From assembly GCA_903897475.1 (NCBI GenBank), contig CAIUBS010000079.1, forward strand, positions 1 through 25,668: 25,668 nucleotides of DNA, read 5' to 3'. The notes beneath the pieces were generated by a model, which was given only the letters and a program-made list of their open reading frames with translations, was not told where the DNA came from and ran no database searches. This DNA comes from an uncultured Actinomycetes bacterium (GTDB lineage: Bacteria; Actinomycetota; Actinomycetes; Nanopelagicales; Nanopelagicaceae). The number at the start of each line of letters is the position of its first letter. Within the stretch, counting starts at the first letter, position 1. Of this stretch, positions 1-8,106 are shown one piece after another. Position numbers and translations under genes: made by a program.

Positions 1-1429
1 GCCCAAGCATGTAGTCAGTTAACTCTTCCGACATCTTTTTTGTTAATGTTGTGACCAATACTCGCTCATTTCGTTCGGCTCGAATCTTTATTTCATTGAC
101 TAAGTCATCAATTTGTCCTTTTATTGGTTTTACAACGATTTTTGGATCTACAAGCCCTGTAGGTCTAATAACCTGCTCAACAAAAGTATTATTTGTCTTT
201 TCCAGTTCATATTTACCTGGTGTCGCTGATAAATAAACTTTCTGCCCACAACGATCTAAAAATTCTAAGAACTTTAGTGGCCTATTATCCATCGCACTTG
301 GCAGTCTAAATCCATGTTCAACCAGCGTGCGCTTTCTTGCAGCATCACCCTCGAACATCGCACCAATCTGGGGAACTGTAACGTGGGATTCATCAATTAC
401 AACAAGAAAATCTTCTGGGAAATAATCAAGCAAGCAATTTGGAGCACTGCCCGGCTCTCTGCCATCTAAGTGCCTAGAGTAATTTTCAATGCCTGAACAA
501 AAACCTAATTGCCGCATCATCTCAATATCAAAGGTAGTTCGCATTCTAATTCTCTGGGCCTCAAGTAATTTTCCAGATCTTTCAAACTCATCTACTCGCA
601 TTTCCATTTCTTTTTCTATGGCTGAGATTGCCCTCTCCATCGTCTCTGGCCCTGCTGCATAATGAGTTGCTGGAAATACATACATCTCACTTTCATCCCT
701 AATGATTTCACCAGTAAGTGGGTGAAGTGTCATAATCTTTTCAATCTCATCGCCAAACATTTCAATTCTTAGGGCGTGCTCTTCATACATTGGAATAATT
801 TCAATTGTGTCCCCACGTACCCTAAAAGTTCCCCTCTCAAACGCCATGTCATTTCTCTTGTATTGAATATCGACAAATTTTCTGAGTAATTGGTTTCGAT
901 CGATTGAGTCACCGACTCGCAAGCGAATCATTCGATCGACATATTCTTGAGGTGTTCCCAGACCATATATGCATGAAACTGTGGCAACAACTATTACATC
1001 TCTCCTAGTTAAAAGAGAGTTTGTAGCCGAGTGGCGCAATCGCTCAACTTCATCATTTACCGATGAATCTTTCTCGATAAATGTGTCAGTCTGGGGAACA
1101 TAAGCTTCAGGTTGATAGTAGTCGTAGTAAGAAACGAAGTATTCGACTGCGTTGTTTGGAAGTAACTCTTTAAACTCATTTGCAAGCTGCGCCGCTAGAG
1201 TCTTATTTGGAGCAATTACAAGGGTTGGACGTTGAACCTGCTCAATCAACCAAGCTGTCGTAGCAGATTTTCCAGTTCCTGTTGCACCAAGTAGTACGAC
1301 GTCTTGTTCATTATTGGAAAGTCTAAGCACTAACTCCTTAATGGCGGCAGGTTGATCTCCAGCCGGTGTGTAATCACTAATTACTTTAAATGGCTGTACT
1401 TTTCTAGTGAGTTCAGTTATTGGTCTCAC
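1..1429 (-). CDS. uvrB: UvrABC excinuclease subunit B, C-terminus cut by window edge
   Basis: UvrB is the damage-verifying helicase-like subunit of nucleotide excision repair; it is loaded by UvrA and then recruits UvrC. The reading frame is open from a GTG at 1429 to the window edge, giving 476 codons of a protein that is usually about 670-700 residues, so the C-terminal part of the helicase core and the UvrC-binding UVR motif lie outside. Visible landmarks are Walker A GATGTGKS at residues 48-55, the tyrosine-rich beta-hairpin region (YFVSYYDYYQPEAYVP), the Walker B-type DESH motif, and RVLVTTLTKKMSEELTDYML at the cut end. The GTG start overlaps the coaE stop codon in a GTGA 4-bp overlap, so it is probably translated from the coaE mRNA. 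No frame break is seen. Identity is certain; the start is well supported by the overlap and by alignment to family N-termini. Confidence 0.97.
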   Translation of the reverse strand, partial: MRPITELTRKVQPFKVISDYTPAGDQPAAIKELVLRLSNNEQDVVLLGATGTGKSATTAWLIEQVQRPTLVIAPNKTLAAQLANEFKELLPNNAVEYFVSYYDYYQPEAYVPQTDTFIEKDSSVNDEVERLRHSATNSLLTRRDVIVVATVSCIYGLGTPQEYVDRMIRLRVGDSIDRNQLLRKFVDIQYKRNDMAFERGTFRVRGDTIEIIPMYEEHALRIEMFGDEIEKIMTLHPLTGEIIRDESEMYVFPATHYAAGPETMERAISAIEKEMEMRVDEFERSGKLLEAQRIRMRTTFDIEMMRQLGFCSGIENYSRHLDGREPGSAPNCLLDYFPEDFLVVIDESHVTVPQIGAMFEGDAARKRTLVEHGFRLPSAMDNRPLKFLEFLDRCGQKVYLSATPGKYELEKTNNTFVEQVIRPTGLVDPKIVVKPIKGQIDDLVNEIKIRAERNERVLVTTLTKKMSEELTDYMLG

Positions 1430-2025
1430 TGGATTGATCCATTTAGATTTTGCAGCTTGCTCCAGATAGATTCCACCTGCTTAAGAAGGGAACTTTCATC
1501 CTTATCATTTACTATTATGCTGTTAGCAATACTCTCACGCTCGCCATCGCTTGCTTGTGCCTTCATGCGCTGATTAATTTGAACTGAACTTAAGCCACGT
1601 TTTCTTAATCGCTCTGCCCTAATCTCCTCAGAAACAGAGATTGTGATTATATGATCAAATCTGTAATCCCCTTTGGACTCAAAAAGTAAAGGAATTTGAT
1701 TAATTACTATGGAATCTTTGGGAAGCTTTGAAAGAATTTGCGAATAGTTTTCTCTAATCAGTGGATGAGTTATCTCCTCTAGCTGCTTACGCTTTTCAGT
1801 GTCTGAAAAAATAAGTGCAGCAATAGCTGCTCGATCGATCTCGCCATTTTTCAAAATGCTATCACCAAATGTTGCCACTAAAGAGTCAAATCCTTTAGTT
1901 CCTCGCTCAATGACTTCTCGAGCAATTTGATCTGAATCAACGACTACTGCACCCAATTGAGAAAACATCTCTCCTACAGTGCTTTTGCCGGAGCCAATTC
2001 CTCCAGTAAGTGCGACATTTAACAT
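1426..2025 (-). CDS. coaE: Dephospho-CoA kinase
   Basis: CoaE phosphorylates the 3'-hydroxyl of dephospho-CoA with ATP, the last step of coenzyme A synthesis, in the cytoplasm. The 199-residue product has the usual length and begins MLNVALTGGIGSGKST, with the P-loop at residues 8-16; it continues with the family's VVDSDQIAREV segment and the lid region around ERLRKRG. The ATG at 2025 has no Shine-Dalgarno; instead a TAGGGT box ends 6 nt before it, pointing to a leaderless transcript. The gene follows the rpsA terminator and overlaps uvrB by 4 bp, so coaE-uvrB is a likely two-gene unit. The rpsA-coaE-uvrB neighbourhood is typical of actinobacteria. Confidence 0.96.
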   Translation of the reverse strand: MLNVALTGGIGSGKSTVGEMFSQLGAVVVDSDQIAREVIERGTKGFDSLVATFGDSILKNGEIDRAAIAALIFSDTEKRKQLEEITHPLIRENYSQILSKLPKDSIVINQIPLLFESKGDYRFDHIITISVSEEIRAERLRKRGLSSVQINQRMKAQASDGERESIANSIIVNDKDESSLLKQVESIWSKLQNLNGSIQ

Positions 2026-2031
2026 AAGTTA

Positions 2032-2037
2032 ACCCTA
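2032..2037 (-). promoter_or_regulatory. Predicted leaderless promoter (-10) of coaE
   Basis: On the minus strand the box TAGGGT is followed by six bases and then the coaE ATG, so the last T of the box sits at -7 relative to the A of the start codon. That is the spacing expected if transcription starts at the start codon. No clear -35 is seen and no purine-rich Shine-Dalgarno precedes the ATG. The box lies just after the rpsA terminator, so coaE needs its own promoter. Confidence 0.55.
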
Positions 2038-2045
2038 CACAATAG

Positions 2046-2077
2046 AAAAATGGCCCCAGTTTCCTGAGGCCATTTTT
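2046..2077 (-). terminator. Rho-independent terminator of rpsA
   Basis: A 10-bp perfect stem (AAAAATGGCC at 2046-2055 against GGCCATTTTT at 2068-2077) has a 12-nt loop that can add three more pairs. On the minus strand it begins about 10 nt after the rpsA stop codon and ends in a run of five T. It separates rpsA from coaE. Confidence 0.88.
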
Positions 2078-2087
2078 GGGTAATTGC

Positions 2088-3422
2088 TTACTCGGCGGCC
2101 GGTGCAGCTGCATCTGCGGCTTTTGCTTCTGCTTTTTGTTTCTTGTGTGCCATAAATCTTGCTTGGGCCTCAGCGTATTGGCGTTCCCATTCTTCGCGTT
2201 GGCTTTCATAGCCAGGCTTCCACTCTTGAGTATCGGCATCAAAACCTTCTGGATAAATAAAGTTACCTGCCGAGTCATAACGTGCTGGCATACCGTACTG
2301 AGCTGGATCGAAAGCTTCTACTTCTACTTCTTGTCCTTCATTTGCTTGCTTTAAAGAAAGTGAAATACGTCGGCGCTCTAAATCTATGTCGATAATCTTT
2401 ACAAAGAGCTTATCGCCAACCTGCACTACTTGCTCGGGAATTTCAACATGACGCTCTGCCAGTTCCGAAATATGTACCAGACCCTCAATACCTTCAAAGA
2501 CTTTTATAAAGGCACCGAATGGAACTAATTTTGTTACTTCGCCGTTTACTACTTGGTTAATGCTATTTGTGCGAGCAAATGCCTGCCAAGGATCTTCTTG
2601 GGTTGCCTTAAGTGAAAGAGAAACCCGCTCTCTTTCGAAGTCGACCTCAAGAACTTCTACGGTGACCTCATCGCCAACTTCCACTACCTCTGACGGATGA
2701 TCAATGTGCTTCCATGAAAGCTCAGACACATGAACCAAACCATCTACTCCACCTAAATCAACGAAAGCGCCAAAGTTAACTATCGAGGATATTACGCCAG
2801 TTCTGACTTGTCCTTTTTGTAATTGATTCAGGAATGTAGTTCTTGATGCTGACTGAGATTGCTCAAGGAATGCTCTGCGAGATAAAACAACATTATTTCG
2901 GTTCTTATCTAGTTCTATAATTCGGCACTCAACTTGTTGTCCTATGTATGGAGTTAGGTCGCGGACTCTGCGCATTTCAACCAAAGAAGCTGGCAAGAAA
3001 CCACGAAGGCCTATATCAACAATTAAACCACCTTTAACAACTTCAATCACAGTTCCTGTTACTACTTCATCACGCTCTTTCTTACCTTCAACATCACCCC
3101 ATGCTTGCTCGTATTGAGCGCGCTTCTTAGAAAGAATTAAGCGACCTTCCTTATCTTCTTTCTGTAGTACAAGAGCTTCAACACGATCTCCAACTTTAAC
3201 TAATTCGCTTGGATCTACATCATGCCTAATTGATAGTTCACGAGAGGGAATAACACCCTCTGTTTTGTAACCAATATCCAATAAGACTTCTTCTCGATCA
3301 ATTTGAACGACAATTCCAGAAACTAAATCACCATCATTAAAATTCTTAATTGTGCCTTCAATAGCGGCTAAAAAATCTTCGGCATTTCCAACATCATTTA
3401 CTGCAATTTGAGAAGGGGTCAT
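2088..3422 (-). CDS. rpsA: Small-subunit ribosomal protein bS1
   Basis: S1 binds mRNA on the 30S subunit and helps load messages. From the ATG at 3422 the protein has 444 residues with four S1/OB repeats at about 31-100, 118-183, 204-272 and 290-358, then a charged tail ending in an alanine-rich segment (AAAPAAE). Four repeats match the actinobacterial form rather than the six of E. coli. A TTG eight codons upstream (3446) is possible, but the ATG matches the conserved N-terminus (QIAVNDVGNAEDFLAAIEGTI) and has GGAG upstream, although 12 nt away. It has its own promoter and terminator, so it is probably monocistronic and strongly expressed. Confidence 0.95.
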   Translation of the reverse strand: MTPSQIAVNDVGNAEDFLAAIEGTIKNFNDGDLVSGIVVQIDREEVLLDIGYKTEGVIPSRELSIRHDVDPSELVKVGDRVEALVLQKEDKEGRLILSKKRAQYEQAWGDVEGKKERDEVVTGTVIEVVKGGLIVDIGLRGFLPASLVEMRRVRDLTPYIGQQVECRIIELDKNRNNVVLSRRAFLEQSQSASRTTFLNQLQKGQVRTGVISSIVNFGAFVDLGGVDGLVHVSELSWKHIDHPSEVVEVGDEVTVEVLEVDFERERVSLSLKATQEDPWQAFARTNSINQVVNGEVTKLVPFGAFIKVFEGIEGLVHISELAERHVEIPEQVVQVGDKLFVKIIDIDLERRRISLSLKQANEGQEVEVEAFDPAQYGMPARYDSAGNFIYPEGFDADTQEWKPGYESQREEWERQYAEAQARFMAHKKQKAEAKAADAAAPAAE

Positions 3423-3473
3423 TAGGTGGGTGTACTCCAGGAGCAAATCAACTAGTAGGGACAGGGACGGGCA

Positions 3474-3503
3474 AGGTTACTTTCTAAGTGTGGATAGGGT
3501 CAA
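3474..3503 (-). promoter_or_regulatory. Predicted sigma-70-type promoter of rpsA
   Basis: On the minus strand TTGACC (3498-3503) is followed after 18 bp by TAACCT (3474-3479). Transcription should start near 3466-3468, giving a leader of about 45 nt. The first transcribed bases contain TCCCTGTCCC (3458-3467), which recurs at the equivalent place in the livK promoter. Confidence 0.7.
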
Positions 3504-3593
3504 ACTGGAAAGCAAACTATCCTCCAAATTTGATCAATCAGGTTCACTTTTGTGCCCCAACACTTAAAAAGCAGTGAAATTCAGAGAACTCAC

Positions 3594-6167
3594 TCAGTGG
3601 GCTGCTAAATCCCAACTCCTACCAATACCGATATTTACATCCAAAGGTACTCTTAATTTAAAAGCTGCTGACATTTGCTTAGAGACAACCTCTCGTAATA
3701 TCTCTTCCTCGCCAGCAGCTACTTCAAGAATTAGTTCATCATGAACTTGTAACAATAATCTGGACTTAAGTCTATTTTTTGATATCTCTGCATCGACCTT
3801 AAGCATCGCAATTTTTATGATATCTGCTGCTGAACCTTGAATTGGTGCATTTAGAGCTGCGCGCTCTGCGACTTCTCTACGTTGGCGATTTTCATTACTT
3901 AAATCTGGCAGATAGCGTCTTCTGCCCAGAATAGTTTGCGTGTATCCATTCTCTTTTGCCTTCACCACAACTGTCTTCAAATAATCTTGTATGCCACCAA
4001 ATCTTTCAAAATACTTATTCATCAGAGCACTCGCCGCTGCAGGATCAATATCTAATTGCTGTGCGAGTCCAAAAGAAGATAAACCATAAGCTAAACCGTA
4101 TGACATTGCCTTAATGGTTCTTCTCATTTCAGCATCCACTTCTTTCGAACTAACATCAAATACCTGAGATGCAACTGTTGAGTGCAGGTCTTCTCCCGAT
4201 TCAAAGGCCTTGATCAGACCCCAATCATCGGAAAAATGGGCCATGATCCGCATTTCAATTTGACTGTAATCTGCTGTCATTAAATTTACGAAGGGCTTTT
4301 GAGCAATAAAACAGTTTCTAATTCTTCTTCCCTCTTCAGTTCTTATCGGAATATTTTGAAGATTTGGATCTGTTGAAGATAAACGTCCAGTAGCCGCAAC
4401 AGTCTGCTGAAAATTAGTGTGGATTCTGTCATCTGCTCCAGTTGCAGTGATTAATCCCTCTATAGTTGTAAGAAGTTTTCCAGTTTCCCTAATTCTTAAA
4501 AGATGCTTAAGTATCGGGTGCTTAGTTTTTGCGAAAAGCCACTCTAAACTCTCCGCATCTGTTGTAAATCCAGTTTTTATCTTTTTAGTTTTAGGTAGTT
4601 TTAGTTCATCAAATAGAACGGCTTGCAATTGCTTTGGCGAACTAACGTTAAAATTATGTCCTGCCTCTTTGAACGCTAAATCCGATTGCTCACTAGCTAT
4701 TTGAGAAAAATGAGTAGCTAAGTTTTCAAGCTCCTGTTTATCTACTGCGATTCCCGTAGATTCCATTTTTGATAAAAGGATTAGAGTTGGTTGTTCCAAA
4801 TCAAAATATAAAGATTTCATCTCAAGGGTTTCAATTTCACTTTGTAATTCCCTTTGAATTCTATAGATCCAGACCGCGCTATCTGGATTAAATTCAGCAA
4901 ATAAACTTTCATTACTTTCTGAAACTCCTAGAAATTTCTGGGCTAGATCTGCTAATTCAAGATTCCTACTGCCTGGATTTACCAAATATGCCTGTAATTC
5001 AATATCAGCAGCTAGTCCATTCATTTCAATAATTTTTAGTAATTTCTTTGCACCATGAACGTATTTGGGCACTAGAGGATCTTGTAGCCAAGTTCCAAAT
5101 CTGACATCTGTGCTGTGAAAAACCTCTGATTCATTTATTGCTATCGCATAGGAAAGAATTTTTTCTCCCTGAAATTCAACCGACAATGCTACGGGATCTC
5201 TACGATCTACGAGGAGTTTGTCTATTTCTTTGGAGCTGACCTTACTTACTTTAATATCAATTTCCTTTGTGCTACTTCCTCCAATTTGAGGAAGTGACTT
5301 AATTCTCTCTTTCAGTGCCCTAATCTCAAGTTTTTCAAAGAATTTTGAAATTTCTAAAGTATCAATTCCAAACCATTCCAATCCTGCCGGAGTTATAGAT
5401 AGCTCCAAGTCTTCAATTAACTGCGTTAATTCTCGATTCAGTTTTATTAATTCAATATTATCTCGAAGAGACTGCCCAACTTTGCCGCCAATATCAGATG
5501 AATTTTCTATTAATCTCGAAAGAGAGCCGTAGTCAGCAATCCATTTTGTGGCGGTCTTCTCTCCTACCCCAGGAACTGAAGGTAAGTTATCGCTTGGATC
5601 CCCTCGTAAAGCTGCAAAGTCCGGATACTGACTTGGAGTTAATCCATACTTTTCAAACACAGTTTCTGGTGTCATTCGATTCATTTCTGTAACACCTTTT
5701 TTAGGGTATAAAACAGTTGTAGTTTTGTTTATGAGTTGAAATGAATCACGATCTCCTGTGCATATCAATGTTTCAAAACCTAGTTCTTGAGCCTGTTTTG
5801 ATAAGGTTGCAATGATGTCATCCGCTTCAAATCCCGCCACCTCTAAATGCTTAATTCCAAACGCATCTACTAACTCGTTGATATAGGAAAGCTGAGATCT
5901 GAACTCATCAGGGGTGCTTGCTCTAGTGGCTTTATACTCAGGAAATTTCTCTGTTCTAAATGTTTTCCGAGAAACGTCAAAAGCTACTGCAATATGAGTT
6001 GGCTTTTCCTCCTTTACTAAATTTATGATCATCGAAGCAAATCCATATATTGCATTTGTAGGCTGACCACTTGAAGTTTTGAAATTCTCAGCAGGGAGTG
6101 CATAAAAGGCGCGATAGGCCATTGAATGCCCATCGATAAGCAGTAAACGCTTTTTAATTGCACTCAT
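3594..6167 (-). CDS. polA: DNA polymerase I
   Basis: PolA fills gaps and removes Okazaki primers. The 857-residue product has an N-terminal 5'-3' exonuclease domain (about 1-295; motifs LLLIDGHSMAYRAFYALP, FEADDIIATL, CTGDRDSFQL, GDPSDNLPSVPGVGEKTA), a degenerate 3'-5' exonuclease domain, and a C-terminal family A polymerase. Motif A DYSQIEMR starts at D633, the O-helix RRTIKAMSYGLAYG holds K686 and Y690, and motif C HDE is at 809-811. The segment matching the proofreading motif reads VALSVEFQGE without the catalytic Asp and Glu, as known for actinobacterial PolA, so it is predicted not to proofread. The ATG at 6167 lacks a Shine-Dalgarno but has TAGAAT 6 nt upstream. It is divergent from the thioesterase gene across 39 bp. 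Confidence 0.98.
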   Translation of the reverse strand: MSAIKKRLLLIDGHSMAYRAFYALPAENFKTSSGQPTNAIYGFASMIINLVKEEKPTHIAVAFDVSRKTFRTEKFPEYKATRASTPDEFRSQLSYINELVDAFGIKHLEVAGFEADDIIATLSKQAQELGFETLICTGDRDSFQLINKTTTVLYPKKGVTEMNRMTPETVFEKYGLTPSQYPDFAALRGDPSDNLPSVPGVGEKTATKWIADYGSLSRLIENSSDIGGKVGQSLRDNIELIKLNRELTQLIEDLELSITPAGLEWFGIDTLEISKFFEKLEIRALKERIKSLPQIGGSSTKEIDIKVSKVSSKEIDKLLVDRRDPVALSVEFQGEKILSYAIAINESEVFHSTDVRFGTWLQDPLVPKYVHGAKKLLKIIEMNGLAADIELQAYLVNPGSRNLELADLAQKFLGVSESNESLFAEFNPDSAVWIYRIQRELQSEIETLEMKSLYFDLEQPTLILLSKMESTGIAVDKQELENLATHFSQIASEQSDLAFKEAGHNFNVSSPKQLQAVLFDELKLPKTKKIKTGFTTDAESLEWLFAKTKHPILKHLLRIRETGKLLTTIEGLITATGADDRIHTNFQQTVAATGRLSSTDPNLQNIPIRTEEGRRIRNCFIAQKPFVNLMTADYSQIEMRIMAHFSDDWGLIKAFESGEDLHSTVASQVFDVSSKEVDAEMRRTIKAMSYGLAYGLSSFGLAQQLDIDPAAASALMNKYFERFGGIQDYLKTVVVKAKENGYTQTILGRRRYLPDLSNENRQRREVAERAALNAPIQGSAADIIKIAMLKVDAEISKNRLKSRLLLQVHDELILEVAAGEEEILREVVSKQMSAAFKLRVPLDVNIGIGRSWDLAAH

Positions 6168-6173
6168 ATTGGG

Positions 6174-6179
6174 ATTCTA
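6174..6179 (-). promoter_or_regulatory. Predicted leaderless promoter (-10) of polA
   Basis: TAGAAT on the minus strand ends 6 nt before the polA ATG (last T at -7), with no Shine-Dalgarno in between. No convincing -35 is visible; its place would fall beyond the start of the divergent thioesterase gene's own promoter. Confidence 0.6.
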
Positions 6180-6180
6180 A

Positions 6181-6189
6181 TTGGTCCAA
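6181..6189. repeat. Short palindrome between the divergent -10 boxes
   Basis: TTGGTCCAA is a perfect inverted repeat with a one-base centre, lying between the polA -10 (6174-6179) and the thioesterase -10 (6194-6199). It could be a shared operator, but a 9-bp palindrome is weak evidence on its own. Confidence 0.35.
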
Positions 6190-6193
6190 CCGA

Positions 6194-6199
6194 TAAACT
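6194..6199 (+). promoter_or_regulatory. Predicted leaderless promoter (-10) of the thioesterase gene
   Basis: TAAACT is followed by 7 nt and the ATG at 6207, with no Shine-Dalgarno, so transcription should begin at or next to the start codon. No good -35 is seen. Confidence 0.55.
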
Positions 6200-6206
6200 A
6201 TTCACC

Positions 6207-6611
6207 ATGAGCGATTTTCTTGATGTTATTCGTCAACGAGGAATTGGTGCCCTGGATAAGAAGATGGGCATTGAGATAATTGAAGCCTCTCCATCGCGTT
6301 TGGTTGGCACTCTGCCGGTTGAAGGTAACACTCAGCCGATTGGCCTACTGCATGGTGGAGCCAATGTGGTCCTAGCAGAAAGTCTTGGATCAATAGGGAC
6401 TCAACTTCATGCGGGTGCCAATAGGAAAATAGTAGGAGTAGATATAAATGCAACTCATCATAAATCTGCAACTAGTGGAATCGTTACAGGAGTTGCTACT
6501 GCCATAACTTTAGGCAAAACGCTTTGTAGCTATCAGGTTGAAATCACAAATGAAAAAGGTGAACGCACCTGCACAGCACGGATTACTTGCTTAATATTGG
6601 CAGAGCGCTAA
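6207..6611 (+). CDS. Hotdog-fold acyl-CoA thioesterase (MenI/YdiI/PaaI type)
   Basis: The 134-residue product matches the small hotdog thioesterases that hydrolyse aromatic or acyl-CoA esters. It resembles E. coli YdiI/MenI (1,4-dihydroxy-2-naphthoyl-CoA thioesterase, menaquinone pathway) and EntH. The signature GLLHGGANVVLAESLGS is at 46-62, with H49, the catalytic-type E58 and S62; Q43 and H84 also fall at a constant five-residue offset from my recollection of the YdiI active-site positions. A menaquinone role is possible, but no men gene is nearby, so the substrate is open. It is the only plus-strand gene here, divergent from polA, and its stop codon directly abuts the livF stop. Confidence 0.88.
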   Translation: MSDFLDVIRQRGIGALDKKMGIEIIEASPSRLVGTLPVEGNTQPIGLLHGGANVVLAESLGSIGTQLHAGANRKIVGVDINATHHKSATSGIVTGVATAITLGKTLCSYQVEITNEKGERTCTARITCLILAER

Positions 6612-7340
6612 CTAGAAAATCTCGTGTGCGCCAGTACCAAGATAAGCTGACTTTACGTGAGGATCATTTAGTAAATCTTTAGCATTTGCCTCTTTTGTAA
6701 TTGATCCAGTCTCTAATACATATGCTCTGTGTGCGCGACTTAGAGCCTGCTGAGCATTTTGCTCCACGAGAAGAATTGTTACGCCTTGTTTATTGATCTC
6801 AGTTATTATTCTAAAAATATTAGCAATCATTTGTGGGGCTAATCCCATAGAAGGCTCATCTAACAATAAAACTTTCGGTCTGGCCATTAATGCTCTACCA
6901 ATAGCAAGCATCTGCTGCTCACCACCAGATAATGTTCCACCAGCTTGAGAAGCGCGTTCCTTTAATCTCGGAAAAAGTGAATAGATCTTTTCCAAATCTT
7001 CATCTATTTCAGAACTTTTCATCTTGAGATGGTATTTACCCATTTCTAAATTTTCCAAGACGGTCATGCCAGGAAAAATTCCACGGCCTTCTGGAGCTTG
7101 CGATATTCCAAGTCGGACACGATCATGAGCTGGAAGTTTTGAAATATCCTTACCGTCAAAAATAATACTGCCGGAACTTACTGGTCTTAATCCTGAAATA
7201 GTTTTAAGTGTTGTAGTTTTCCCAGCACCGTTGGCACCGATGAGTGTAACAATTTCGCCCTCATTAACAACTACAGATATTCCTTTTATTGCTTCAATTT
7301 TTCCGTAGTGAACATGTAGATCTTTAATCTCAAGACGCAT
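6612..7340 (-). CDS. livF: Branched-chain amino-acid ABC transporter, ATP-binding protein LivF
   Basis: This is one of the two ATPases that drive the high-affinity branched-chain amino-acid importer at the inner face of the membrane. The 242-residue product has Walker A GANGAGKTT at 35-43, the ABC signature LSGGEQQMLAIGRAL and Walker B VLLLDEPSMGLAP, which is characteristic of LivF. The start at 7340 overlaps livG by 11 bp and has AGGAG 9 nt upstream. It is the last gene of the livKHMGF unit. No terminator is seen; it ends base-to-base against the convergent thioesterase gene. Specificity could extend to other amino acids or amides, as in many LivF homologues. Confidence 0.94.
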   Translation of the reverse strand: MRLEIKDLHVHYGKIEAIKGISVVVNEGEIVTLIGANGAGKTTTLKTISGLRPVSSGSIIFDGKDISKLPAHDRVRLGISQAPEGRGIFPGMTVLENLEMGKYHLKMKSSEIDEDLEKIYSLFPRLKERASQAGGTLSGGEQQMLAIGRALMARPKVLLLDEPSMGLAPQMIANIFRIITEINKQGVTILLVEQNAQQALSRAHRAYVLETGSITKEANAKDLLNDPHVKSAYLGTGAHEIF

Positions 7341-8106
7341 CGTCAGGTACTCCTAAATAGGCCTCAACCACTCGCTTATCATTTTGGACCTTTGCTGGAA
7401 GATCATCAGCAATTTTTTGGCCGAAATCAATTACCACGACTCGATCAGAAACTCCCATAACTAGCGACATGTCATGCTCAATCAATAAAACTGTATAACC
7501 AGCATCACGAATTTTACGAATTGTTTTAGCTAGTTCAACTTTCTCAGCTGGATTAAAACCTGCAGCTGGTTCATCCAAGAGCAATAACTTCGGATTAGTA
7601 CCCAAGGCTCTTGCAATCTCAAGTCGTCTTTGAACACCATAAGGCAAATTTTTTGCTAATCTATCTGCATATTCGCCAATTCCAATGAAATCTAAAATCT
7701 CTTGGGCGCGAGCTTTATCTCGCTTCTCTTCTTTGCGAGAAATTGGCAAGCCAAAAAGACCACTCAGTAATCCTGATTTTTTATGAGTATCAGTTGCTGT
7801 AATGACATTCTCTAGCGCCGTCATTTCACCCCATAGACGGATATTCTGAAAAGTACGTGCAATCCCACCATAAGTGATCTTGTATCTTTTTTGACCCTTG
7901 AGAGATTTTCCTAAAAACTTTATATCACCTTTAGTTACCTGGTAAACACCTGTGATGACATTAAAGACTGTGGTCTTTCCGGCACCGTTTGGCCCAATAA
8001 GTCCAAGTATTTCTTGTTTTTTAATCTCAAAGCTCACATCATTTAGGGCAACTAACCCGCCAAATTGCATCGTGACGTTTTCTAGCCTCAGAACAGATTC
8101 ACTCAT
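7330..8106 (-). CDS. livG: Branched-chain amino-acid ABC transporter, ATP-binding protein LivG
   Basis: This is the second ATPase of the importer. The 258-residue product has Walker A GPNGAGKTT at 38-46, the LivG-type signature YGVQRRLEIARAL in place of a canonical LSGGQ, and Walker B LLLLDEPAAGFNP. The long insert between Walker A and the signature (ISRKEEKRDKARAQEILDFIGI) is typical of LivG. It overlaps livM by 4 bp and livF by 11 bp, and AAGGAT lies 5 nt before the ATG. Confidence 0.94.
   Translation of the reverse strand: MSESVLRLENVTMQFGGLVALNDVSFEIKKQEILGLIGPNGAGKTTVFNVITGVYQVTKGDIKFLGKSLKGQKRYKITYGGIARTFQNIRLWGEMTALENVITATDTHKKSGLLSGLFGLPISRKEEKRDKARAQEILDFIGIGEYADRLAKNLPYGVQRRLEIARALGTNPKLLLLDEPAAGFNPAEKVELAKTIRKIRDAGYTVLLIEHDMSLVMGVSDRVVVIDFGQKIADDLPAKVQNDKRVVEAYLGVPDDAS

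Noticed and set aside
1937..2354. Open frames on both strands overlapping coaE and the rpsA end
   Set aside because: Both cover the terminator and the alanine-rich end of rpsA in the wrong frames; no family resemblance and no start signals.
3422..3446. Longer rpsA start at TTG 3446
   Set aside because: The added residues LLEYTHL are unlike S1 N-termini, no Shine-Dalgarno precedes the TTG, and the ATG at 3422 fits the family.
3573..3594. Hairpin AGTGA/TCACT after polA followed by TTTTT as a terminator
   Set aside because: The stem is only 5 bp, overlaps the stop codon and has a 12-nt loop; too weak to call.
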